From DATEJJ01 sp039649115 (lineage in GTDB: Bacteria > Actinomycetota > Actinomycetes > Mycobacteriales > Micromonosporaceae), in contig JBBWZQ010000054.1 in NCBI GenBank assembly GCA_039649115.1, positions 1 through 10,585 on the forward strand: a DNA stretch of 10,585 nt, written 5' to 3'. The translations under genes were made by a program, and so were the position numbers. Positions 1 through 5,865 of this stretch are shown here, piece by piece (positions within the stretch are counted from its first letter, which is position 1; each line of letters starts with the position of its first letter). The notes beneath the pieces were generated by a model. It was not told the origin of the DNA. It was given only the letters and a program-made list of their open reading frames with translations, and ran no database searches.

Positions 1-192
1 GGTGGCGGCATGTGCGGGGGCGTCAGCGGTGCGGCGCTCCGCACACCGGCACCGGGTTCGGCGACGAGGTGGAGCTGTCCAACGCGCCGGCCGCCGGGAG
101 ATACGGGACATAGCGGCCCCGCGGCGAGGCTTGCGGCGAGTCGGCAACCGGCGTGGGCGGGACGTATTCCTTCGGCGCAACGGTGGTAGCGG
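1..192. other. Left-edge region without a convincing gene
   Basis: No open frame here looks like a complete gene. One + strand frame (codons starting at positions divisible by three) reads as plausible protein on both sides of a TAG stop at 111-113, with pieces such as GFGDEVELSNAPAAG before it and TYSFGATVVAG after it. This could be a decayed secreted-protein gene whose start lies left of the window. Third-position GC in that frame is only moderately high, so I do not call a gene. No tRNA, repeat or clear promoter was seen. Confidence 0.3.
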
Positions 193-255
193 GTGCTCGT
201 GTCCTACTCGATCGTCGCCGACGGCTGTGCCGTTGCCGTGCGACACTGGCCGGTG

Positions 256-642
256 ATGGGCACACATCAACTCGATCGGGTACGCGGTATCGCGCTGGCG
301 TTGCCTGAGGTGCATGAACGGCTCAGTCACGGCGAACCGTGCTTCTTCGTCCGGAACACGCGGGCCCTGTGCTACTACCACGACGACCACCACGGCGATG
401 GCCGGATAACGCTGTGGTGTCCCGCCCCACCCGGTCTGCAAGAGGCACTCGTCAGCACCGAACCCGACCGGTTCTTCACGCCCCCGGCGTCGGCGAAGGG
501 CACCTTCTCGGCATGGCTCGGCGTGTTCCTCGATACCGCCTGCGAGGACGAACTCGACTGGGACGAGATAGCGGCCATCGTCGAAGACGCGTTCCGCTAC
601 GTGGCACCCAAGGTACTCGTCACAAAGCTTGACAGCAGATGA
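256..642 (+). CDS. MmcQ/YjbR-like family protein
   Basis: The protein is 128 residues from ATG 256. It has the compact alpha/beta pattern of the MmcQ/YjbR family: an N-terminal helix with ALPEVHERLSHGEPCFF, then CYYHDDHHGDGRITLWCPAP, then a helix after FSAWLGVFLD and a closing helical stretch DWDEIAAIVEDAFRYVAPK. Family members are double-wing DNA-binding-like proteins, mostly uncharacterised, so no specific role is claimed. The frame is also open from GTG 193, but ATG 256 is preferred because family proteins usually begin a few residues before the LDRVRGIALALPE helix. No strong ribosome binding site precedes either start. The gene looks full length. The last residues overlap the start of a permease fragment at 629, so the extreme C-terminus could have been altered by the rearrangement there. 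Confidence 0.8.
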   Translation: MGTHQLDRVRGIALALPEVHERLSHGEPCFFVRNTRALCYYHDDHHGDGRITLWCPAPPGLQEALVSTEPDRFFTPPASAKGTFSAWLGVFLDTACEDELDWDEIAAIVEDAFRYVAPKVLVTKLDSR

Positions 643-972
643 CCACGGCCACCGGCTCCGGCTGCTGCCGATCCACCCGGCCGCCGTCCTGCTCGGGAAG
701 GTCGCGTTCGAGGCGGTCAGCGCGACGATCACCGCCACCGCGGTCCTGACCCTCGCCCTGGTCATGGGCGCCGACCACACCGGCGGCATCGCCGGGCTGG
801 TCCTGCTCTTCGCGCTGGCTGCCGCCCTCGCGGTGGCCTGGAACGGCATCTTCTACCTCACCGCCCTCACCACCCGCAGGCGTGACCTCGCGGTCGGGAT
901 CACCGCCATGGCGGTACTGGCCGGCCTCACCTACACCCTCGCCGTGCGCCGCTTCACCCGCCCGGCACGCCG
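629..972 (+). pseudogene. ABC-2 type transporter permease fragment
   Basis: The frame from TTG 629 encodes about 110 residues resembling part of an ABC-2 family permease. It starts abruptly with LRLLPIHPAAVLLGKVAFEA, the cytoplasmic loop typical of these permeases, followed by two hydrophobic segments (about residues 31-47 and 53-72) and WNGIFYLTALTTRRRDLAVG. The usual following part (remaining membrane helices) is absent. Instead the frame jumps to TYTLAVRRFTRPAR, which resembles the cytoplasmic end of such proteins. Both the N-terminal helices and a central piece therefore appear to be missing from a protein normally near 250-270 residues. No ATPase partner gene is nearby. The open frame continues to 1165, but the residues after about position 972 are arginine/proline-rich shadow sequence. 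It is read as a non-functional relic. Confidence 0.65.
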
Positions 973-1142
973 AGCGAACCCCACGCCCCGGTGCTGGATG
1001 CGGGCGCAGGTGCCGGAAACAGCCGGCGGTGCACGCAGGCGAGGCACAACCCGACCACCTGATCGAGCAGCCTCTTGGTGCCGGCCGCTCATCACGCACC
1101 AACACCGCGTCCGGGAACTCGGGCTGCCTCGTCCGTGGGGGT
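973..1142. other. Gap between two gene relics
   Basis: No gene is supported here. On the - strand two different frames give protein-like pieces (PEFPDAVLVRDERPAP, then KRLLDQVVGLCLACVHRRL), which could be another frameshifted relic, but I do not recognise a family. It separates the permease fragment from the tail-to-tail sigma factor relic and may contain one of the rearrangement breakpoints. Confidence 0.3.
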
Positions 1143-1780
1143 CTACGCGGTGTCCGGCAGGTTGAAGATCGGAAACAGGTTAGGGTCGGGGAAGCCGACG
1201 ATGGTGGCGACCTGGTCATCGGTGATGGTGAGGACCAGGATGCCGTAGCCGCGGCATTCCCACGTGTGGTCGCCGGGCAGGTAGGCCGCGAGGGTGGGGT
1301 GGCCGTTGGCGCGGGTGACGACCAGCCGGATGAGGTCGAGCCGGCCGTTGGCGGGCACGGTGGCGAAGAATCCGGCCACCTGGTCGCGGCCGGTGATGAG
1401 GATCGCCTGCGGGGGCATGGTCAGCGTGACATCGTCGCGCAGCAACGCGGCCAGGGCGGGGATGTCGCAGGCATGCCAGGCGCGCAGGAACCGGTCCAGG
1501 ACCTGCTGTTCGTGGGCGTTGAGGTGACGCGGCCCGAGGTCGGCTGTGGACGCTGCCCCGAGGGTGGCGCGGGCGCGTTGCAGTGCGCTGTTCACCCCGG
1601 CGACGGTGGTCGAGCAGGTCGGCGACGTCGCGGGCGGGCCAGGCGAGGACCTCGCGCAGGATCAGCACCGCCCGCTGGGTGGCCGGCAGCAGTTGCAGTG
1701 CGGCGACGAAGGCGAGGGCGACGCTCTCGCGGCGTTCGGCGATCGCGGCCGGGTCGGCGGCGGAGGCGGGGAGTTCGTCG
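1143..1780 (-). pseudogene. ECF sigma factor with SnoaL-like tail, 5' truncated and frameshifted
   Basis: On the - strand, 1780 to about 1611 encodes DELPASAADPAA and the sigma4 region ESVALAFVAALQLLPATQRA through VLAWPARDVADLLD. The frame then breaks. The expected continuation TTVAGVNSALQRARATL is found in another frame, running to TAG at 1145-1143. The sequence at the break is consistent with loss of 2 nt near 1608. The downstream part is an NTF2/SnoaL-like domain (RFLRAWHACDIPALAALLRD, TMPPQAILITGRDQVAGFF, then YGILVLTITDDQVATIVGF). This layout matches the sigma factors with a SnoaL-like C-terminal domain (TIGR02960/ECF56-type, by recollection). Region sigma2 is missing entirely and is replaced upstream by an epimerase fragment. 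An automatic annotation might call 1143-1595 a stand-alone NTF2-like protein starting at GTG 1595; I think it is only the sigma factor's tail. Confidence 0.8.
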
Positions 1781-1968
1781 AGGAGCACGGGCGGGTCGGC
1801 CACGTCGCTGGTCACCAGCTCGTACCCGGCGCACCGGGCCGGCTGCGCACCGCGATGCGCCTGCGGCGGCGACGCGTCCGGCACCATCACCTCGTGCCCG
1901 CCGGCCAGCAACGCGTCAGCGACGTGTGACCCGATGAACCTGGCACCAACGGTGACCAGAACCCGCAT
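1781..1968 (-). pseudogene. 5' fragment of NAD-dependent epimerase/dehydratase, fused to the sigma relic
   Basis: ATG 1968 (- strand) opens MRVLVTVGARFIGSHVADAL, the Rossmann start of an NAD-dependent epimerase of the extended SDR type, followed by LLAGGHEVMVPDA and GYELVTSDVADP. Two glycines of the usual TGGAGFIG loop are changed (TVGARFIG), which should harm NAD binding. After about 58 residues the epimerase sequence stops and, without a frame break, runs into the DELPASAADPAA segment of an ECF sigma factor. The rest of the enzyme (normally 300 or more residues, with the YxxxK active site) is absent. No good ribosome binding site precedes the ATG. Epimerases of this kind often accompany GT2-DUF2064-methyltransferase-molybdopterin operons like the one at 4568-8331, so the relic may be a displaced former member. 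That link is inference. Confidence 0.7.
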
Positions 1969-2015
1969 CGCCGCCGCCCGTACACCCGCCGCGACCCACT
2001 GGTGCCCGTAAGGAT

Positions 2016-2063
2016 TTGGAAAGAATTCGGCGGCCTGGTGTAACGCCCGGACCGGTGGCCGGG
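2016..2063 (+). promoter_or_regulatory. Possible promoter/operator region upstream of the SRPBCC-flavodoxin genes
   Basis: Between the divergent epimerase relic (start 1968) and the gene at 2096 lies a locally AT-richer stretch with TTGGAA at 2016-2021 and GTAACG/TAACGC near 2040-2046, a weak -35/-10 arrangement. It is followed by an 18-bp interrupted inverted repeat, CCCGG (2046-2050) and CCGGG (2059-2063) around ACCGGTGG. The position fits a promoter with an operator, but the -10 match is poor and short GC inverted repeats are common in such genomes. Confidence 0.25.
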
Positions 2064-2083
2064 ACCAACCAGCGAAACGTTTG

Positions 2084-2089
2084 AGGAGG
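2084..2089 (+). promoter_or_regulatory. Strong ribosome binding site deciding the ATG 2096 start
   Basis: A perfect AGGAGG lies 6 nt before ATG 2096. It overrules the upstream in-frame TTG at 2081, which would put the ribosome binding site inside the gene. Confidence 0.8.
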
Positions 2090-2095
2090 TACCTG

Positions 2096-2455
2096 ATGCC
2101 GACCATCACCGCCGGCACCGTGCTGGACGACGCCGCCGACCGGGTCGGCGGCTCGCGGGTGTTCCCCGATCTGGGCGGGCACCGGGAAACCCTGCTGGCC
2201 CTCGACGACCTGGACATGATGACGAGGTTACGGTTCGAGGACTCCGGCGGGTTGCCGGTCCGCGGCTACGTCGCCGCCCTTCAGGTCACCCCGGCGGGTG
2301 ATGGGCGGTGCGTGGTGACCTGGTCGGCGAGGTATGACTGCGACGCTGTCGACGAGCCGGCGGTACGCGCCCAGATCCTCGACGGCGTGTTCCGGCCGGG
2401 CCTGTCCACGCTGAGCGACCGCTTCCATACGACCACGGCAGGAGCCACCCGATGA
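2096..2455 (+). CDS. SRPBCC-family (polyketide cyclase/START-like) protein, probably internally deleted
   Basis: The 119-residue product starts MPTITAGTVLDDAADRV, the usual first strand and helix of SRPBCC proteins, and ends with a recognisable second half: HRETLLALDD, then GGLPVRGYVAALQVTP, then CVVTWSARYDC, and a C-terminal helix. These proteins are normally about 140-160 residues. The stretch that should follow ADRV (roughly W-x-x-L-x-D-F and W-H-P, about 30 residues) is missing, and ADRV joins directly to GGSRVFPDLGG. Because related proteins often have a second DRVG just before the strand xRxF, loss between two similar DRV-coding sequences is a simple explanation. The shortened fold may not close its ligand cavity, so function is doubtful. 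The strong ribosome binding site and the ATGA overlap (2452-2455) with the flavodoxin gene suggest it is still translated and coupled to it. Confidence 0.7.
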   Translation: MPTITAGTVLDDAADRVGGSRVFPDLGGHRETLLALDDLDMMTRLRFEDSGGLPVRGYVAALQVTPAGDGRCVVTWSARYDCDAVDEPAVRAQILDGVFRPGLSTLSDRFHTTTAGATR

Positions 2456-3165
2456 CCGAGACCCGCTACGACGACCTGCGCGCCCTGTTCATCAACTGCA
2501 CGCTGAAGCGCTCCCCCGAACTGACCCACACCGGCGGGCTGATCGACGTCAGCACCGGCATCATGCGCAAGCACGGCGTGCAGGTCGAGGTGATCCGCGC
2601 GGTCGACCACGACATCGCCACCGGGGTGTGGCCGGACATGACCGAACACGGCTGGGCGACGGACGAATGGCCGGCCATCTACCGGGACAAGGTGCTGCCC
2701 GCCGACATCCTGGTCATCGCCGGGCCGATCTGGCTGGGCGACAATTCCTCCGTCACCAAGAGAATCATCGAAAGGTTGTACGGCTGCTCGCACCTGCTCA
2801 ACGACGCCGGCCAGTACGCGTACTACGGTCGGGTCGGTGGCTGCCTGATCACCGGCAACGAGGACGGCGTCAAACACTGCGCCATGAACGTCCTCTACAG
2901 CCTCCAGCACCTCGGCTACACCATCCCGCCCCAGGCCGACGCCGGCTGGATCGGCGAGGCAGGGCCCGGACCGTCCTATCTGGACCCCGGCTCCGGCGGA
3001 CCGGCCAACGACTTCACCAATCGCAACACCACGTTCATGACCTGGAACCTGCTGCACGCCGCGCGGATGCTCAAGGACGCCGGCGGCATCCCCGCCCACG
3101 GCAACCAGCGTAGCCAGTGGGACGCCGGCTGCCGCTTCGACTTCGCCAACCCCGAGTACCGGTGA
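2452..3165 (+). CDS. Flavodoxin-family / NADPH-dependent FMN reductase-like oxidoreductase
   Basis: The product has 237 residues. It opens with the flavodoxin-like first strand ALFINCTLKRSPELTHTGGL (the phosphate-binding loop TLKRSPELTHT for FMN), then VQVEVIRAVDHDIATGVWPD, then the second flavin-contacting strand ADILVIAGPIWLGDNSS and a third, GGCLITGNEDGVKHCAMNVL. The tail has YTIPPQADAGWIGEAG and NTTFMTWNLLHAARMLKDAG. Order and length match the flavodoxin/NADPH-dependent FMN reductase family, and it looks complete. Such proteins are cytoplasmic FMN-dependent reductases of quinones, chromate or unknown substrates; the substrate here cannot be read from sequence. It starts at ATG 2452, sharing ATGA with the SRPBCC gene. 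Its stop overlaps a possible GTG start (3162) for the sigma factor, so the four genes may form one unit. Confidence 0.85.
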   Translation: MTETRYDDLRALFINCTLKRSPELTHTGGLIDVSTGIMRKHGVQVEVIRAVDHDIATGVWPDMTEHGWATDEWPAIYRDKVLPADILVIAGPIWLGDNSSVTKRIIERLYGCSHLLNDAGQYAYYGRVGGCLITGNEDGVKHCAMNVLYSLQHLGYTIPPQADAGWIGEAGPGPSYLDPGSGGPANDFTNRNTTFMTWNLLHAARMLKDAGGIPAHGNQRSQWDAGCRFDFANPEYR

Positions 3166-3232
3166 GCCTCAACGTCGCCGCGTGCGCCGCGCCGCGACCG
3201 TGGCGGGCACCGATCCGCGCCGGCCCACGCGC

Positions 3233-3245
3233 TACAGTGCGAGGC
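3233..3245 (+). promoter_or_regulatory. Candidate leaderless -10 element before the ECF sigma gene
   Basis: TACAGT at 3233-3238 is followed by 7 nt and then GTG 3246. This TANNNT-to-start spacing is the usual signature of leaderless actinobacterial genes. No convincing -35 hexamer is seen 17-18 nt upstream, so this remains a candidate. Confidence 0.35.
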
Positions 3246-3911
3246 GTGCCCGAGGTCGACGCCGCACCGGCGGACCGCGCGCTGCCCGCCGACGCGGTCA
3301 TCGTGGCGCGGCTGCGCGACCGGGACGAGGCCATGTTCGCGGCCCTGATCGACGCGTGGTCGCCAGGGATGCTGCGCGCCGCCCGCGCCTACGTCGCCGA
3401 CGAGCACACCGCGCAGGACGTCGTCCAGGAAGCCTGGCTGGGCGTGCTGCGCGGCATCGCCGGGTTCCAGGAACGCTCCAGCCTCCGCACCTGGACCTAC
3501 CGCATCCTGACCAACTGCGCCAAGACCCGCGGCGTACGCGACGCCCGCACGGTACCGGTCAGCAGTCTGGCGCCGGCACCGGAGGACTACGGCCCGACCG
3601 TGGACCCGGCGCGGCTGCGCGGCTTCCTCTTCCTGTACCAGGGGCATTGGCGCCGCAAGCCCGCGGCCTGGCCGTCGGTGGAAGACGAGGCGCTGGCCAT
3701 GGAGTTGCGGCGGGTGTTGGCCGCCGCGCTGGCCGCGCTGCCCGCCCGGCAGCGCATCGTTGTCGCCCTGCGGGACGTGGACGGGTACACCAGCGACGAG
3801 GTCTGCGCCCTGCTCGACCTCACCCCGGCCAACCAGCGGGTCCTGCTGCACCGGGGCCGGGCCGCGTTGCGCGCCTCGCTGGAGACCTACCTGACGGGGA
3901 AGGGGTGGTGA
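3246..3911 (+). CDS. ECF-type RNA polymerase sigma factor
   Basis: From GTG 3246 the product has 221 residues. Region 2 is clear: RDEAMFAALIDAWSPGMLRA, then EHTAQDVVQEAWLGVLRGI, then the promoter-melting part RTWTYRILTNCAKTRG (about residues 26-95). A linker with VDPARLRGF follows. Region 4 begins LAALPARQRIVVALRDVDGY and contains the helix-turn-helix TSDEVCALLDLTPANQRVLL (about 157-205). It lacks a C-terminal extension, so it is a compact ECF factor that directs core RNA polymerase to its own promoters. The start is ambiguous. GTG 3162 overlaps the flavodoxin stop as GTGA and is in frame, which would allow translational coupling; GTG 3246 fits a leaderless transcript and a typical ECF N-terminus, and is preferred. 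The anti-sigma gene follows after 1 nt. Confidence 0.9.
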   Translation: MPEVDAAPADRALPADAVIVARLRDRDEAMFAALIDAWSPGMLRAARAYVADEHTAQDVVQEAWLGVLRGIAGFQERSSLRTWTYRILTNCAKTRGVRDARTVPVSSLAPAPEDYGPTVDPARLRGFLFLYQGHWRRKPAAWPSVEDEALAMELRRVLAAALAALPARQRIVVALRDVDGYTSDEVCALLDLTPANQRVLLHRGRAALRASLETYLTGKGW

Positions 3912-3912
3912 C

Positions 3913-4140
3913 GTGAAGTGCAAGGAGTTCGTGGAGCTGGTCACCGCTTACCTCGAAGGCGCCTTGGATCCGGCAACCGAGCAGCGGTTCGTGAAACATC
4001 TGGCCGGGTGCGACGGCTGTGACAAGTACCTCGAGCAGATCCGCGCCACCATCGCCGAACTGGGCCACCTGCCGGCGCAGCGCCTGGCCCCGGAGGCCCG
4101 GGACCGGTTGCTGTCGGCATTCCGCGACTGGAACGTGTAA
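3913..4140 (+). CDS. Zinc-finger anti-sigma factor (zf-HC2/ZAS type)
   Basis: This is a 75-residue protein from GTG 3913, one nucleotide after the sigma stop, with AAGGGG about 9 nt upstream as ribosome binding site. It carries the ZAS signature H29-x3-C33-x2-C36 in VKHLAGCDGCDKYL, preceded by a helix with C3 and LVTAYLEGALDP. The length is that of a soluble anti-sigma domain without a membrane helix. The expected role is to bind and silence the adjacent ECF factor until a cue releases it. For ZAS proteins this can be redox-related through the Cys/His zinc site, but not all of them sense redox. The nearby flavodoxin-type reductase makes a redox role attractive, which is inference. The gene looks intact. 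Confidence 0.9.
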   Translation: MKCKEFVELVTAYLEGALDPATEQRFVKHLAGCDGCDKYLEQIRATIAELGHLPAQRLAPEARDRLLSAFRDWNV

Positions 4141-4170
4141 CGCTTGCGGGGGTTGCGGTGACTGCACGCC

Positions 4171-4488
4171 ATGACGATCGTCGTATCGCCCGCGCGGGGT
4201 TGCGCCCTCGACCCGGCCTGGCCCGCGCAGCGTGCCCGGCTGACCAGCCTCACCAGCCTGTCCGACCCGACCGCCAGACGCCTGCGCGAGCAGTTGGGCG
4301 TCGCTGAGGGCTGGCGCTGCCTGGACGTCGGCGCGGGTACCGGAACCGTCGCCGGCGGCAGCCGCACCCTGCTCGCCGCCGGCCTGGTCGCCCGGCCCGA
4401 CCTCGACGCCTTCCACCAGCTCTGGCACGACGGCACCACCATCTGCTTCGCACCCGTGATGATCAGCACCTGGGGGCGCGCCCGATGA
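4171..4488 (+). pseudogene. SAM-dependent methyltransferase with the middle deleted
   Basis: The 105-residue frame from ATG 4171 has a normal methyltransferase beginning: ALDPAWPAQRARLTSL, then SDPTARRLREQLGV, then motif I WRCLDVGAGTGTVA. It then jumps to LLAAGLVARPDLDAF and HDGTTICFAPVMISTWGRAR, which resemble the C-terminal end of the same kind of 260-280-residue methyltransferase. The acidic strand-2 residue, motifs after it, and most of the Rossmann sheet are missing, so it cannot work as a methyltransferase. The reading frame is kept, as in several other damaged genes to the left. No clear ribosome binding site precedes ATG 4171. It lies between the anti-sigma gene and the GT2 operon and seems unrelated to either. 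Confidence 0.75.
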
Positions 4489-4521
4489 CCACCAACCCCC
4501 CGCACCGTAAGCGGTACGTCA

Positions 4522-4561
4522 TTGAATCAGCACTAAACGCCACCTACGTACGGGTTAGCGT
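4522..4561 (+). promoter_or_regulatory. Promoter candidate for the GT2-DUF2064-methyltransferase-molybdopterin operon
   Basis: TTGAAT (4522-4527) and TACGTA (4545-4550) are separated by 17 nt, a good housekeeping-sigma arrangement, which would start transcription near 4557. Alternatively TAGCGT (4556-4561) lies exactly 6 nt before ATG 4568, the leaderless spacing. Both predict a transcript with almost no leader, consistent with the lack of any ribosome binding site before ATG 4568. The stretch is visibly richer in A/T than its surroundings. Confidence 0.5.
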
Positions 4562-4567
4562 GGCGCT

Positions 4568-5230
4568 ATGACCCTTTTTGTCGATGTGGTGCTGCCGTGC
4601 CTGGACGAGGCCGCCGCGCTGCCCTGGGTGCTGTCCCGCATCCCGGACGGGTACCGGGCGATCGTGGCCGACAACGCCTCCACCGACGGCTCGCCGGACA
4701 TCGCCGCCGCGCACGGTGCCATCGTGGTCCACGTGCCGCGACGGGGCTTCGGGGCTGCCGCGCACGCCGGGCTGGAGGCCGCCACCGCGGACCTGGTGTG
4801 CTTCATGGACGCCGACGGCTCATTCGACCCCGAACAACTGCCCCGCGTGGTCGACCCGGTCCAGGCGGGCAGAGCCGACCTGATGCTCGGGCGCCGCCGA
4901 CCCACCACCCGCGGCGCGTGGCCCATCCACGCGCGGGTCGGCAACGCCTGGGTGGCCGGGCGGCTGCGCCGCCGGGCCGGGATACCGGTCCACGACCTGG
5001 GCCCCATGCGCGCCGCGCGGCGCACCGCACTGCTGGGGCTGGAACTGGCCGACCGGCGCTTCGGGTACCCGCTGGAGATGATGGTCAAGGCCGGCCGGGC
5101 CGGCTGGCGCATCCGCGAGGTGGACGTCGACTACGCACCCCGGGCGGCCGGTGGACGCTCCAAAGTGACCGGTACGGTGCGCGGCACCCTGCGCACCGTC
5201 GCGGACATGAGCCGGGTACTCGCCGGATGA
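4568..5230 (+). CDS. Family 2 glycosyltransferase (dolichyl-phosphate mannose synthase-like)
   Basis: A 220-residue GT-A fold protein. Motifs in order: VDVVLPCLDEAAALPWVLSR (first strand), VADNASTDGS at about 33-42 (nucleotide-binding), GFGAAAHAGLEAA at 60-72, the metal-binding DADGS at 81-85, LGRRRP at 107-112, HDLGPMRAARR at 142-152, and GGRSKVTGT near the end, which is characteristic of polyprenyl-phosphate glycosyltransferases of the DPM1 type. It lacks C-terminal membrane helices and is a cytoplasmic, probably membrane-associated enzyme that would move a sugar from an NDP-sugar to a lipid phosphate or another acceptor; donor and acceptor are unknown. It looks complete and is first in the operon. 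Its start has no ribosome binding site, as expected for a leaderless message, and its stop overlaps the next start (ATGA, 5227-5230). Confidence 0.88.
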   Translation: MTLFVDVVLPCLDEAAALPWVLSRIPDGYRAIVADNASTDGSPDIAAAHGAIVVHVPRRGFGAAAHAGLEAATADLVCFMDADGSFDPEQLPRVVDPVQAGRADLMLGRRRPTTRGAWPIHARVGNAWVAGRLRRRAGIPVHDLGPMRAARRTALLGLELADRRFGYPLEMMVKAGRAGWRIREVDVDYAPRAAGGRSKVTGTVRGTLRTVADMSRVLAG

Positions 5231-5865
5231 ACACCCAACTACTGGTCATCGCGAAGGCGCCGGTACCCGGGCGGGTGAAGACCCGGTTGTGTCCACCGTG
5301 TACCCCGCGGCAGGCCGCCGACATCGCCGCCGCCTCGCTGGCCGACACCCTGACCGCGATGGCCGCCACCCCGGCGGTACACCACACCGTTGTCCTCAGT
5401 GGACGGTACCCGCTACCGGCCGGATGGCGCGCCGTGGCGCAGCGCGGCGACGGGTTGGCGCAACGGCTGGCCAACGGGTTCAGTGACACCGCCCTGCCCG
5501 GCGTGGCTTCATTGCTGGTCGGCATGGACACCCCGCAACTGACCCCAACCCTGCTACGCGACGTCACCGGCGAACTGCGCGACGCCGACGCGGTCCTCGC
5601 ACCCGCGCAGGACGGCGGCTGGTGGGCCCTGGCCCTGCGCGACCCACAGCACGCCGACGCGTTACGCGCCATGCCGATGTCCATACCCGACACCGCGAAA
5701 TTGACAGCCGCAGCGCTGCGGGCACTGGGCCTGCGACTGCGCTACGGGCCGGTCCTGCGCGACGTGGACACCGCCGAGGACGCCCTCGCGGTGGCCGCCT
5801 CGTGCCAACCGGGTGCGTTCATCCGCGCGGTAGACGCCCACCTGGCGCCGGCGGGTACCCGATGA
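5227..5865 (+). CDS. DUF2064 / TIGR04282-family protein (nucleotidyl/glycosyl-transferase-like)
   Basis: The product has 212 residues. It begins LLVIAKAPVPGRVKTRLCPP, the signature loop of DUF2064 proteins, which have a GT-A/nucleotidyltransferase-like fold. It continues with GLAQRLANGFSD, GMDTPQLTPTLL (the family's G-x-D-x-P-x-L position) and LAPAQDGGWWALALR (family DGGYY/DGGWW motif), and ends with a conserved VDTAEDA element. The family is named after proteins linked to arsenosugar biosynthesis, but most actinobacterial members sit in operons with no arsenic gene, and none is seen here. A role in making or transferring an activated sugar alongside the upstream GT2 enzyme is the best inference. 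The coding region appears intact. It is coupled on both sides by ATGA overlaps (5227-5230 and 5862-5865). Confidence 0.85.
   Translation: MNTQLLVIAKAPVPGRVKTRLCPPCTPRQAADIAAASLADTLTAMAATPAVHHTVVLSGRYPLPAGWRAVAQRGDGLAQRLANGFSDTALPGVASLLVGMDTPQLTPTLLRDVTGELRDADAVLAPAQDGGWWALALRDPQHADALRAMPMSIPDTAKLTAAALRALGLRLRYGPVLRDVDTAEDALAVAASCQPGAFIRAVDAHLAPAGTR

Noticed and set aside
882..1937. A + strand open frame of about 350 codons
   Set aside because: It is antisense to the recognisable sigma and epimerase relics and becomes a long run of Arg/Gly/Ala without motifs.
1216..2217. A single long - strand gene of about 333 codons
   Set aside because: Its first 83 codons are shadow of the SRPBCC gene and spacer. 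The middle is the epimerase-sigma hybrid, and its end after about 1608 is an out-of-frame arginine-rich shadow of the sigma tail.
2281..3944. Long antisense open frames opposite the flavodoxin and sigma genes
   Set aside because: Their translations lack family motifs and mirror the GC bias of the well-supported + strand genes, so they are shadows.
4240..4262. Tandem ACCAGCCTC-like repeat in the methyltransferase relic
   Set aside because: It encodes L-T-S-L-T-S-L, which is normal for the N-terminal part of this methyltransferase family, and does not lie at the deletion junction.
4568..5865. Arsenosugar biosynthesis, suggested by the TIGR04282 family name
   Set aside because: No arsenic resistance or arsenic methylation gene is in the window. 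The family name covers many unrelated operons.
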